Below the pieces are notes generated by a model. The model was not told where the DNA came from, searched no databases, and saw only the letters and a program-made list of their open reading frames with translations. Shown piece after piece: positions 54,300 through 63,210 of a stretch of 64,000 nt of DNA (position 1 is its first letter; each line of letters starts with the position of its first letter). The stretch spans positions 51,242 to 115,241 of the forward strand of contig CAJUDQ010000006.1 in assembly GCA_910585215.1 (NCBI GenBank), in the 5' to 3' direction. The stretch is from an uncultured Lachnospiraceae bacterium (GTDB lineage: Bacteria; Bacillota; Clostridia; Lachnospirales; Lachnospiraceae). The position numbers and the translations under genes are program-made.

Positions 54300-54315
54300 A
54301 TACTCTGCTCCCGAT

Positions 54316-55434
54316 TTAGCTGATTGCCTTTTCTACAGTTTCCAATACGCGTTCTTCTCCAGTATTAAATGTAATGACCAGTTTGGAAACCTGATAAGTC
54401 CTGTCATTCTTTACTGTCTGACTTTCATCTGTTCTGGTAGAAACGATGTATCTCGCACTTGTACATTTCAACTTTACAAATTTTCCCGACAGCAATTCAA
54501 TATTTGTATATCCAATAGTAGAAGGCTTTTTTGTAGCAGACTGTGATGAAGTGACGATTTCACGATGTTCTGTTGAAGCCTCTGTATTATTTTCACCTGA
54601 GGAACCATTATTTGAACTGCCCGCGTTATTTCCGCCTGAGGAACCGTTATTTGAACTTCCTGTATTATTTCCACCTGAGGAACCATTATTTGAACTGCCT
54701 GTATTATTTTCACCTGAGGAAGCATTATTTGAACTGCCTATATTATTTTCACCTGACGAACCGTTATTTGAACTTCCTGTATTATTTTCACCTGACGAAC
54801 CGCCGTTTGGAACTCCTGCATGATTTTCATCTGATGGTCCCTGATTTGAACTGGAATTATCTCCATTATTTTCAGAAACATTTCCCTGATTTTCTACTGG
54901 TGGATTACCACTATTTTGATTATTTCCTGATTCTCCTGTATTCTCTATACCTGAAGAACCCTGATTTGAATCACCATTATTATTTGAAGCATTTCCCTGA
55001 TTTTCTGCTGACAATCCCCCGCTTACCTCTTCTCTGTCCAAAACTGTTATGCCAATCGTCTTTTCCAGGGTCTTTTCTCCAAAGACAAACTGATAAGTTG
55101 CAGTATATCTTCCTGCAGTATAAATATCAACTCCTGTTGCATCCACCCACATTTGAAAATCATCAAAATTCTCCACATTTTTTACATCAATTCCTGAAGA
55201 ATAATCGATTTCCTGACCTACATAAGACTTGATATCTTTAATATTGATTTCCGGTGAATCTGTTGATTTAAAATCGGCAGTTCCCTCTGCAATTCCCATA
55301 ATATTGGAATATTCTATTGTATTTGCAGGATTTGCCTTTTTGTGACAGCCGGTCAGTGAGGCTAGTGACAGCGCACAAATCATACATCCAACACCCACAT
55401 GAACCGCTTTACTGAAAAAAAGTTTTTTCTTCAT
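54316..55434 (-). CDS. Repeat-rich surface lipoprotein
   Basis: 372 residues. Lipoprotein signal with LASLTGC (Cys30). About 45-130 is a beta-rich domain (SYVGQEIDYSSGIDVKNVE, RYTATYQFVFGEKTLEKTI), like bacterial Ig-like/DUF5011 cell-surface domains. A Ser/Asn/Gly-rich linker of about 150 residues follows, containing 13-residue repeats (SSGENNTGSSNNG). The C-terminal 75 residues are beta-rich. Likely anchored outside the cell membrane and spaced by the linker. Upstream of the MoxR/DUF58 genes; the link is unproven. Confidence 0.8.
   Translation of the reverse strand: MKKKLFFSKAVHVGVGCMICALSLASLTGCHKKANPANTIEYSNIMGIAEGTADFKSTDSPEINIKDIKSYVGQEIDYSSGIDVKNVENFDDFQMWVDATGVDIYTAGRYTATYQFVFGEKTLEKTIGITVLDREEVSGGLSAENQGNASNNNGDSNQGSSGIENTGESGNNQNSGNPPVENQGNVSENNGDNSSSNQGPSDENHAGVPNGGSSGENNTGSSNNGSSGENNIGSSNNASSGENNTGSSNNGSSGGNNTGSSNNGSSGGNNAGSSNNGSSGENNTEASTEHREIVTSSQSATKKPSTIGYTNIELLSGKFVKLKCTSARYIVSTRTDESQTVKNDRTYQVSKLVITFNTGEERVLETVEKAIS
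54583..54816 (-). repeat. Six 39-bp tandem repeats in the lipoprotein gene
   Basis: Unit of 39 bases encoding 13 residues of type SSNNGSSGENNTG, with scattered substitutions between copies, followed by a degenerate copy to 54855. Copy-number change would keep the frame and alter the linker length. Confidence 0.9.
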
Positions 55435-55481
55435 CTGTAATCTCCATTCTTCTATTTTTTACTAAACTAATTATTCAAATT

Positions 55482-56030
55482 CTATTCTTTATACTGAATT
55501 GTCCTTGCAAGTTCTTCGGATTTTTCACTGCCTGCCACATGCTTTACAATTTCAAGTCCAAAGTCAAGCGCCGTGCCCATTCCTTTTGAAGTAAAAATAT
55601 TCCCATCTGTAACAGCTCTTTTATTTACAAGAATCGCTCCTTTTAATGAGTCTTCAAATCCTGGAAAACAGACAGCACGTTTTTGGTTTAAAAGTCCCAG
55701 TTCTCCTAAAATACTTGGCGCTGCACAGATAGCAGCAAGCTTTTTGCCGGATTTATCGAAGCTTTTTATCTGTTCAATCAGTCCTTTATGATTTTTAAGA
55801 TTTAAAGTTCCCGGCATACCACCTGGAAGAAAAATCATATCACATTTGTCAAAATCTGCCTCATCAAAACACATATCTGCACAAACATTGATTTGATGAG
55901 CTCCGGTTACAAGCTTTTCTTCCATAACAGAAACCATAAATACTTCTATTTCTGCTCTTTTCAGCACGTCAACCACTGCCAGTGCCTCTACTTCCTCAAA
56001 ACCGTCTGCCAACATTGTATAAACTGTCAT
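55482..56030 (-). CDS. DJ-1/PfpI family protein (YajL/ThiJ-like)
   Basis: 182 residues. Pattern TMLADGFEEVEALAVVDVLKRA, FLPGGMPGT, and the nucleophile elbow AAICAAPSILGE with the conserved cysteine, plus TSKGMGTALDFGLEIV, are those of the DJ-1 superfamily. Members include protein/nucleotide deglycases and stress proteins; substrate cannot be assigned from sequence. Upstream gene is the CYTH protein on the same strand. Confidence 0.93.
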   Translation of the reverse strand: MTVYTMLADGFEEVEALAVVDVLKRAEIEVFMVSVMEEKLVTGAHQINVCADMCFDEADFDKCDMIFLPGGMPGTLNLKNHKGLIEQIKSFDKSGKKLAAICAAPSILGELGLLNQKRAVCFPGFEDSLKGAILVNKRAVTDGNIFTSKGMGTALDFGLEIVKHVAGSEKSEELARTIQYKE

Positions 56031-56105
56031 TTTCTTTTCCTCCTGTTGCTTTGTTTTCTATAATTTTTCTGTATTTATTTTTTATCTGTCATGTCATAGT
56101 TGTAT

Positions 56106-56561
56106 TTATTTTCTGCCTGCACTCATATAGCTGTTATGATATCGTTCATCAAAAGTGACATCCTCTCCAAACCAGTCCGGCTTTACAAAAGTATTTGCCT
56201 CCTCTTCCGTAGCAAACTCTACTTCTGCCATAAGCAGTCCCTGATATTCGCCATAAAATTCATCCAGTTCTGCGGTATAACCACTCTCCAGTGGTATTAA
56301 ATATCTTTTTTTTGTAATTACAATGCCATCTGCCTTTTTTAACAAATGCACATAACCTTCTTTTGTAAGCGGGAGATTATATTCTTCTCTTGTCATCATT
56401 CCTCTCCCCTTGTATGTAAAAATATACTGTTCATCCTGCCGCCGGATTCTGATAACAGGATTCATACAAAGATATGCCTGTTCAATCAGATGAAAAGAAT
56501 ACCTCTCTATATCTTTCGGCAGATTTTCTTTTGAAATTAGAAATTTTCTTTCGATTTCCAC
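56106..56561 (-). CDS. CYTH-domain protein (inorganic triphosphatase-like)
   Basis: 151 residues starting at GTG 56561 (GGAGG nine bases upstream); an earlier in-frame TTG at 56594 would add residues before the domain. The CYTH signature EIERKFLISKE opens the protein; VIRIRRQDEQYIFTYKG and EYNLPLTKEGY follow, ending AEVEFATEEEANTF. Related proteins hydrolyse tripolyphosphate, but adenylate cyclase and thiamine-triphosphatase members exist, so the substrate is open. Confidence 0.9.
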   Translation of the reverse strand: MEIERKFLISKENLPKDIERYSFHLIEQAYLCMNPVIRIRRQDEQYIFTYKGRGMMTREEYNLPLTKEGYVHLLKKADGIVITKKRYLIPLESGYTAELDEFYGEYQGLLMAEVEFATEEEANTFVKPDWFGEDVTFDERYHNSYMSAGRK

Positions 56562-56936
56562 TGCTTCGCCTCCAGTCTTTATTATCTGTGGCAATCACCA
56601 TCTGGTAGTTACATCTAAATCAGCTACACTTAATAATATACACTATTTTAAGCAAGAAATCTATGGGATATTCAAGAAATTATCAAAAATATGCCCAAAA
56701 ATTCCCAGAAGAACATGTTTTTATAAATTATCTGAACCTCTTAAATAAGGTAATATTTGTGAGAAGCAAAAAGCAATTTCTTATAAAATGAAAAAAAATC
56801 ATAAAATTATGATATTTTTTAATTGACATTTTTTTGCAGAGAAAATATAATTTACGTTGGACTTATAAAACATGGTTCGTTTTATGTTCTATTGCTTTAT
56901 AATTTCCTATCAGTTTCTTACAAGGAGGAAAACAAA
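56562..56936. other. Intergenic region between the CYTH gene and gdhA
   Basis: About 375 bases between divergent genes. The right part holds the gdhA promoter and leader; the leader contains a small inverted repeat ATAAAAC/GTTTTAT near 56866-56886. The left part is AT-rich with no feature I can name. Confidence 0.5.
56823..56851 (+). promoter_or_regulatory. gdhA promoter (consensus sigma-A)
   Basis: TTGACA at 56823-56828, 17 bases, TATAAT at 56846-56851: both hexamers and the spacing match consensus exactly. The predicted leader is about 80 bases and ends in AGGAGG before the gdhA ATG. Confidence 0.9.
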
Positions 56937-58271
56937 ATGTCATATGTTGACGAAGTGATGCAGCTTGTTATTGACAAGAATCCTGCACAGCCTGAATTTC
57001 ATCAGGCAGTAAAAGAAGTTTTAGAATCTCTTCGCGTAGTAATCGAAGCAAATGAGGAGCAGTACAGAAGAGATGCTCTGTTAGAGAGAATGACTACTCC
57101 GGAAAGAGTAATTCTGTTCCGTGTGCCATGGGTAGATGATAATGGACAGGTACAGGTAAACAACGGTTTCCGTGTACAGTTCAACAGCGCAATTGGACCT
57201 TACAAGGGCGGTTTAAGATTTCATCCATCTGTAAATCTTGGTATTATCAAGTTTTTAGGTTTTGAACAGGTATTTAAAAATTCTCTTACTGGTCTTCCTA
57301 TCGGCGGCGGCAAAGGCGGAAGCGATTTTGACCCGAAGGGCAAATCAGACAGAGAAATTATGAAGTTCTGTCAGAGCTTTATGACAGAGTTAAACAGACA
57401 TATCGGTGCAGATACTGATGTTCCTGCAGGTGATATCGGTGTTGGCGGAAGAGAAATCGGATATCTCTATGGCCAGTATAAGAGAATTAAAAATATATAC
57501 GAAGGCGTGTTGACAGGCAAGGGCCTGACCTATGGCGGTTCTCTTGCAAGAACAGAGGCTACAGGCTATGGACTTCTGTATTTCGTAGACGAAATGTTAA
57601 AATGTAATGGCAAGAGTCTAGAAGGAAAGACAATCGCTGTATCCGGCGCCGGTAATGTGGCTATTTATGCAATTGAAAAGGCAATTCAGTTAGGTGGTAA
57701 GCCTGTAACCTGTTCTGACTCTACAGGATGGATTTATGACCCAGAAGGAATTGATGTTGCGCTTTTGAAAGAAGTAAAAGAAGTAAAGAGAGCACGTCTT
57801 ACAGAGTACGCTGCCGCAAGACCATCTGCACAATACCATGAAGGCAGAGGTGTATGGACAGTGAAATGTGATATTGCCCTTCCTTGTGCAACTCAGAATG
57901 AGCTGGATATTGAAGATGCAAAAGCGTTAGTTGCAAACGGCGTATTTGCTGTAGCAGAGGGCGCAAACATGCCTACTACTATTGAAGCTACAGAATATTT
58001 CCAGAAGAACAATATACTGTTTGCCCCTGGCAAAGCTTCCAATGCAGGCGGTGTAGCTACTTCTGCGCTTGAAATGAGTCAGAACAGCGAAAGACTGAGC
58101 TGGACATTTGAAGAAGTGGATGCGAAATTAAAGAATATTATGGTAAATATTTTCCATAATCTTGACGATGCTTCCAAGGAATTTGGTCTGGAAGGAAATT
58201 ATGTAGCCGGAGCAAATATTGCAGGATTTAAGAAAGTTGCAGAGGCTATGACTGCTCAGGGAATTGTGTAG
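56937..58271 (+). CDS. gdhA: NADP-type (hexameric) glutamate dehydrogenase
   Basis: 444 residues from the ATG at 56937 with AAGGAGG upstream. Pattern of the 50-kDa hexameric class: YKGGLRFHPSVNLGIIKFLG, the catalytic lysine in GLPIGGGKGGSDFD, the aspartate in DVPAGDIGVGGREIGYL, and the nucleotide-binding fold at IAVSGAGNVAIYA. Converts 2-oxoglutarate and ammonia to glutamate. The consensus promoter suggests strong expression. Codon use is less AT-biased than in neighbouring genes, as expected for a highly expressed gene. Confidence 0.97.
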   Translation: MSYVDEVMQLVIDKNPAQPEFHQAVKEVLESLRVVIEANEEQYRRDALLERMTTPERVILFRVPWVDDNGQVQVNNGFRVQFNSAIGPYKGGLRFHPSVNLGIIKFLGFEQVFKNSLTGLPIGGGKGGSDFDPKGKSDREIMKFCQSFMTELNRHIGADTDVPAGDIGVGGREIGYLYGQYKRIKNIYEGVLTGKGLTYGGSLARTEATGYGLLYFVDEMLKCNGKSLEGKTIAVSGAGNVAIYAIEKAIQLGGKPVTCSDSTGWIYDPEGIDVALLKEVKEVKRARLTEYAAARPSAQYHEGRGVWTVKCDIALPCATQNELDIEDAKALVANGVFAVAEGANMPTTIEATEYFQKNNILFAPGKASNAGGVATSALEMSQNSERLSWTFEEVDAKLKNIMVNIFHNLDDASKEFGLEGNYVAGANIAGFKKVAEAMTAQGIV

Positions 58272-58397
58272 AATAAAATAAATCTGATAAGTCGTTCTTA
58301 ACAGATAAAAAAATAATATATGAAACAGCACATATTTACGGCTTTATAAACAGTCTGATATTATCAATAATAAAAGCAGGAAAATTTGCTGATAAAC

Positions 58398-58430
58398 AGA
58401 AAAAGCAGGGATATCCGCCCTGCTTTTTCT
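58398..58430. terminator. Bidirectional terminator between gdhA and leuS
   Basis: Perfect 13-bp inverted repeat AGAAAAAGCAGGG / CCCTGCTTTTTCT with a seven-base loop; A and T runs on each side serve the convergent gdhA and leuS transcripts. Confidence 0.9.
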
Positions 58431-58476
58431 TAATGGATTATATATTGTGCTTCTGACTGCACAACTTACCAGTTAC

Positions 58477-60936
58477 TTATTTTATTACAATATTATAAAT
58501 TTTTCCCTTTACATAAATTTCTTTTACAATGTTTTTCCCTTCCACAGCCGATACAACAGAAGATGTTTCCATAACCTTTTGCTTTACTGTCTCCTGACTG
58601 TCTTCCAGAGAAATATGAACCTTTGCCTTTACCTTTCCATTGACCTGAACAGCAATTTCTACTGTACTTTCCACAGTTTTTGCTTCATCATATTCCGGCC
58701 ATTTCTGTTCATAAACATATCCCTGATTTCCAATTCTCTCCCATAATTCTTCCGTAATATGAGGTGCAACCGGATTTAATAACACAATCAGTGTAGAAAA
58801 TTCTGCTTTTGTAATCTGTCCTTTTTTGTAAAAATCATTTAAAATTGCCATCATTGCGGCAATTGCCGTATTATATTTTAAATGTTCAAAATCATTGGAT
58901 ACCTTTTTGATCATCTGATGCATCTTTGTTTCCATATCTGCACTGTATGTCTCATTATCTGTCAGAATATCCTGCAATTTCCATACTCTGTCAAGAAAAC
59001 GCCGGCAGCCCTTTACGCCGTCATCTGACCACGAAGCACTCAGTTCAAATGCCCCGATAAACATTTCATAAGTACGCAATGTATCTGCTCCGTACTCGTT
59101 TATAATATCATCAGGATTAATAACATTTCCACGGCTTTTTGACATTTTTTCGCCATTTTCTCCAAGAATCATTCCGTGGGAAGTTCTCTTTTGATACGGC
59201 TCTTTTGTATTTACTACCTTCTGGTCATACAAGAATTTATGCCAGAAACGGGAATATAACAAATGCAGTGTGGTGTGCTCCATCCCGCCATTATACCAGT
59301 CAACCGGCATCCAGTATTTCAATGCTTCTTTACTTGCAAGCGCCTCTGTATTCTTTGGGTCCGTATATCTCAGGAAATACCATGAAGAACCCGCCCATTG
59401 AGGCATGGTATCTGTCTCTCTTTTTGCAGGACCGCCGCAGCAAGGACAGATAGTATTTACCCAGTCTGTCATGGCAGCAAGTGGAGATTCACCATTGTCT
59501 GTAGGCATATAGCTTTCCACCTCCGGCAGTTCTAATGGCAGCAGGCTTTCGTCAATTGGCACAAAGCCACATTTTTCACACTCCACAATCGGAATTGGCT
59601 CGCCCCAGTATCTTTGTCTTGAAAATACCCAGTCACGAAGCTTATAGTTTACCTTCTTTGTTCCAATCCCCTTTTCCTCGAGAAATTCAAGCATTTTTTC
59701 TTTTGCTTCTTTTACTTCCATACCATTTATAAAATCAGAATTTATTAAAATACCTGCAGCTACATCTGTAAAAGCTTCTTTCTCAAGGTCTACTTCTGCG
59801 CCGTCTGTGCCTGCAACTACCTGAATCACCGGCAGACCAAATTTTCGGGCAAATTCCCAGTCTCTCTGGTCATGTCCCGGAACTGCCATAATAGCACCTG
59901 TACCATACGACATCAGTACATAATCGGAAATCCAGATTGGAATTTCCTTTCCATTTACAGGATTCACCGCTGTCAGCCCGTCAAGAAGCACGCCTGTTTT
60001 TTCTTTTGCAAGTTCTGTACGCTCAAAATCAGATTTTCTGGAAGCGAGTTCCCTGTATTCGGTAATCGCATCCCAGTTTTTGATTTCATCTTTATATTTG
60101 TCAATAATTGGATGCTCTGGCGATACTACCATATAAGTAACTCCAAACAGAGTATCCGGCCTTGTAGTATAAATACGAAGCTTCTCTTCTTTATTTTTGA
60201 TGGAAAAATCTACTTCTCCGCCTTCCGAACGCCCAATCCAGTTTTTCTGAGATACCTTTACCTTTTCAATATAATCGACATCATCCAAATCCCTAATCAG
60301 ACGGTCTGCATATTCTGTGATTTTCAACATCCATTCACTCTTCACTCTGCGAACCACCTCAGAGCCGCAACGCTCACATACGCCATTTACTACTTCTTCA
60401 TTTGCAAGTCCTACCTTGCAGGAGGTACACCAGTTAATCGGCATTTCCTTTTTATAGGCAAGACCAGCTTTAAACAATTTTAAGAAAATCCACTGAGTCC
60501 ATTTATAATAATCTGTATCTGTTGTATTTACTTCCCTGTCCCAGTCAAAGGAATAGCCCAATGATTTTAACTGAGATTTAAAACGTTCCACATTATTTTT
60601 GGTAACGATTTTCGGGTGAATTTTATTTTTAATGGCATAATTTTCTGTAGGAAGGCCAAACGCATCCCAACCCATTGGGAACAGTACATTATAACCCTGC
60701 ATTCTTCTTTTTCTTGCCACAATATCCAATGCTGTATAAGGGCGTGGGTGACCGACATGGAGTCCCTGCCCTGATGGGTACGGAAATTCTACCAATGCGT
60801 AGTATTTCGGTCTGGTGTAATCGTCTGTAGCAGCAAATGCCTTATTTTTATCCCAGATATCCTGCCATTTTTTTTCGATTTTTTTTGGTGAATAACGTTC
60901 GGCTGAATCATGTTCAGTTGAATGATAAGTTTCCAT
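58477..60936 (-). CDS. leuS: Leucyl-tRNA synthetase
   Basis: 819 residues. Class I signature PSGQGLHVGHPRPY (HIGH motif as HVGH), editing domain about 220-410, zinc region CEKCGFVPIDES and ICPCCGGP, and KMSKS in EKMSKSRGNVINPDD. Length and order are those of bacterial LeuRS. Transcribed from its own promoter; the leader of about 70 bases is too short for a T-box. Confidence 0.98.
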   Translation of the reverse strand: METYHSTEHDSAERYSPKKIEKKWQDIWDKNKAFAATDDYTRPKYYALVEFPYPSGQGLHVGHPRPYTALDIVARKRRMQGYNVLFPMGWDAFGLPTENYAIKNKIHPKIVTKNNVERFKSQLKSLGYSFDWDREVNTTDTDYYKWTQWIFLKLFKAGLAYKKEMPINWCTSCKVGLANEEVVNGVCERCGSEVVRRVKSEWMLKITEYADRLIRDLDDVDYIEKVKVSQKNWIGRSEGGEVDFSIKNKEEKLRIYTTRPDTLFGVTYMVVSPEHPIIDKYKDEIKNWDAITEYRELASRKSDFERTELAKEKTGVLLDGLTAVNPVNGKEIPIWISDYVLMSYGTGAIMAVPGHDQRDWEFARKFGLPVIQVVAGTDGAEVDLEKEAFTDVAAGILINSDFINGMEVKEAKEKMLEFLEEKGIGTKKVNYKLRDWVFSRQRYWGEPIPIVECEKCGFVPIDESLLPLELPEVESYMPTDNGESPLAAMTDWVNTICPCCGGPAKRETDTMPQWAGSSWYFLRYTDPKNTEALASKEALKYWMPVDWYNGGMEHTTLHLLYSRFWHKFLYDQKVVNTKEPYQKRTSHGMILGENGEKMSKSRGNVINPDDIINEYGADTLRTYEMFIGAFELSASWSDDGVKGCRRFLDRVWKLQDILTDNETYSADMETKMHQMIKKVSNDFEHLKYNTAIAAMMAILNDFYKKGQITKAEFSTLIVLLNPVAPHITEELWERIGNQGYVYEQKWPEYDEAKTVESTVEIAVQVNGKVKAKVHISLEDSQETVKQKVMETSSVVSAVEGKNIVKEIYVKGKIYNIVIK

Positions 60937-61007
60937 AGTTCCTCCTTTGATATATCAAAAATAATAGTTATGATTTTACTATAATAATGTTTTGTGAAAC
61001 TTTTCCT

Positions 61008-61036
61008 ATTTTACAACTGATGGAAATAAAAGTCAA
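61008..61036 (-). promoter_or_regulatory. leuS promoter
   Basis: Minus strand TTGACT, 17 bases, TAAAAT, pointing to leuS, whose start has AAGGAGG. Leader about 65 bases. Confidence 0.7.
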
Positions 61037-61104
61037 TATTCACTTGGTATAAAGACAGGAAAGCTTGCAACAACCAAATTTGCACTGCCTATATGAAACG
61101 TATT

Positions 61105-61629
61105 TTAAGATAAACTGGTAAGAAATAATTCTGCTGCTGCCTGATATATTCTTTCTGTTTCATCATCAAACAATACCCATATCACTCTGTCTATTTGTCC
61201 AAAATTTTCTCTTAAAAAACCGCTTACTGTATGAATTGCAATTTTTGCTGCTCTTTCCAGCGGAAATCCATAAACTCCTGTTGATATTGAAGGAAATGCT
61301 ATAGTTCTAATATGATTCTCTACTGCCACATTCAAAGAATTTTTATAACAATTCGCCAGAAGTTCATCTTCATGATGATTTCCGTCTTTCCATACTGGAC
61401 CAACAGTATGTATAATATACTGACAAGGCAATTTATACGCTTTGGTTATTTTAGCTTGTCCCGTTTTACAACCACCCAAACGGCAACACTCCAGCAGGAG
61501 CTTAGGTCCTGCCGCTTTATGAATTGCCCCGTCCACTCCGCCTCCTCCAAGCAAAGTTTTATTTGCTGCATTTACTATTGCTTCTGCAAAATCAATTTTT
61601 GTAATATCTCCTTTTATTAATGTTATCAT
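61105..61629 (-). CDS. Macro-domain protein (ADP-ribose-binding / O-acetyl-ADP-ribose deacetylase-like)
   Basis: 174 residues, single macro domain: IKGDITKIDFAEAIVNAANK, LLGGGGVDGAIHKAAG, and SISTGVYGFPLERAA contact ADP-ribose in the family. Related bacterial proteins remove ADP-ribose-type groups. Lies between leuS and the zinc-ribbon membrane protein; its substrate cannot be read from sequence. Confidence 0.94.
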   Translation of the reverse strand: MITLIKGDITKIDFAEAIVNAANKTLLGGGGVDGAIHKAAGPKLLLECCRLGGCKTGQAKITKAYKLPCQYIIHTVGPVWKDGNHHEDELLANCYKNSLNVAVENHIRTIAFPSISTGVYGFPLERAAKIAIHTVSGFLRENFGQIDRVIWVLFDDETERIYQAAAELFLTSLS

Positions 61630-61678
61630 TTGAACCTCTCAACATTTAATAGCTGTATTAGATATTTTATTTCTATAC

Positions 61679-63187
61679 TCATCTGATTTGTTGCCCACAT
61701 CTTGAACAAAATCTATTCCCAGCATTATTTTCTGCCCCACAGTTTGGGCATATATTAGCACCTTTTTGACAGGGTTCTTCCATACAGGCTGACTGTTCCA
61801 TCCCCGTTTCCTGTGAATATGGCATATTTTGTAAATAAGCTTGATTTTGTGGATACGTCATATTCTGCGGATAAGCCTGATTTTGTGGATAAAAATTACC
61901 AGAATAACCCATATTCACATTAACCGCAGGACTTATTGGCAGCTTTTGGTCAAATACTTTTTTCACAATACTTAAAACAATAAATATAATATTCACAATA
62001 AACGGAATAAAATATCCTATTTGATATTTTATCTGAAATTCACATTTGGCAGAATAAAAAGCACTTTTGTATGCCTTTTCCATAGTACCTGCCATTTGAT
62101 TTGTTCCCATTCCCATCAGTGCAGCCAGCAAAATTACAAAAATAATACTGAACACAGAACAGATAATTTGCAAAATTAACGAATATTTACGCCCACACAT
62201 TCCTGATGCAAAATTCCCTATACTAATGGCATATGTAATCACAATCAAAAAAACACAGCCAAATCCTCCCAGCAGGACAAATACTGAATTTACCAATTCA
62301 CTGACATACCTCGCAGCTTCTTCCGGCTCCACCATATTATTTATAATCTGTATGGATTCTATTGTCTGCAAAGTTTCCCATTCTGGCAGGGAAGCCAGCG
62401 AAACTTTATCATCAGTATCTATAAAAGTATTATCTTCCACTTCAACAGAATATTCTATTTTAAAAACATCTACTTTCAAACAATACATTCCCACAATTGT
62501 CATAAAAAATAATACTGCGGCAATCAAACGTGATTGAATTTGTTTTTTCAAAGCCTTATCAATAATAATATGCACAAACATACAAACGACACACATAATA
62601 ATTGACAAAATTCCTATCATAGAAAATGCAAATCCCAAATCCAGATTTACCCTATATCCCCATGCATCACAATACTCACAAAAACTAATTCCCGCTATGA
62701 CAGGCAATATCCAGACACTAAATATCATAGCCATTCTTTTACATATATCCATAATTTCACAATTCTTTTTGCTTAAATCAAGAATTGTGCAAAGAATCTG
62801 ACAAAAGACTACCACTGCCAGAAATACTTCCATAATAAATACCAGAGCTACAAAAATGAAATATGCAAGAAACTGCGCTGAATAATTATCATATATATCA
62901 GAACTATATTTCGCATATTGTATAATAATTTGAAGTTCCGAAATAAAACTCAGATTTTTATAATCTGTAAGCTCTTCTGCTGCATCCTCAAGTTCTTCTT
63001 CCTCATCCTCTTCTACCCTTGCCGCGTTATTCAAAATATTTCCCGCCAGAGTTCCAATATCTAACTTCTTTCTTCCCCCGTCCGCAGTAACCACTGGCTG
63101 AAATACCAGAATAAAAATCAATAGTAATATGAAAAGTGAAACCCCCGTAATTCCTGTGTTTATTTTTGATATTTTATTATTTTCCAT
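61679..63187 (-). CDS. Polytopic membrane protein with C-terminal zinc ribbon
   Basis: 502 residues. One N-terminal hydrophobic segment (about 15-32), an acidic stretch (about 55-72), then about six further spans to residue 400. A Pro/Gln/Tyr-rich linker with YPQN(Q/M)xYPQN-type repeats precedes a zinc ribbon, CPNCGAENNAGNRFCSRCG, at the very end. Zinc ribbons of this type are more usual at the N-terminus. Function unknown; the gene follows the lipoprotein-like gene by 23 bases and may share its transcript. Confidence 0.75.
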   Translation of the reverse strand: MENNKISKINTGITGVSLFILLLIFILVFQPVVTADGGRKKLDIGTLAGNILNNAARVEEDEEEELEDAAEELTDYKNLSFISELQIIIQYAKYSSDIYDNYSAQFLAYFIFVALVFIMEVFLAVVVFCQILCTILDLSKKNCEIMDICKRMAMIFSVWILPVIAGISFCEYCDAWGYRVNLDLGFAFSMIGILSIIMCVVCMFVHIIIDKALKKQIQSRLIAAVLFFMTIVGMYCLKVDVFKIEYSVEVEDNTFIDTDDKVSLASLPEWETLQTIESIQIINNMVEPEEAARYVSELVNSVFVLLGGFGCVFLIVITYAISIGNFASGMCGRKYSLILQIICSVFSIIFVILLAALMGMGTNQMAGTMEKAYKSAFYSAKCEFQIKYQIGYFIPFIVNIIFIVLSIVKKVFDQKLPISPAVNVNMGYSGNFYPQNQAYPQNMTYPQNQAYLQNMPYSQETGMEQSACMEEPCQKGANICPNCGAENNAGNRFCSRCGQQIR

Positions 63188-63210
63188 TTGATTCCTTCTT
63201 TTCCTTATTC

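Noticed and set aside
60937..61104. T-box leader for leuS
   Set aside because: The promoter leaves only about 65 bases of leader, with no specifier loop or T-box sequence.
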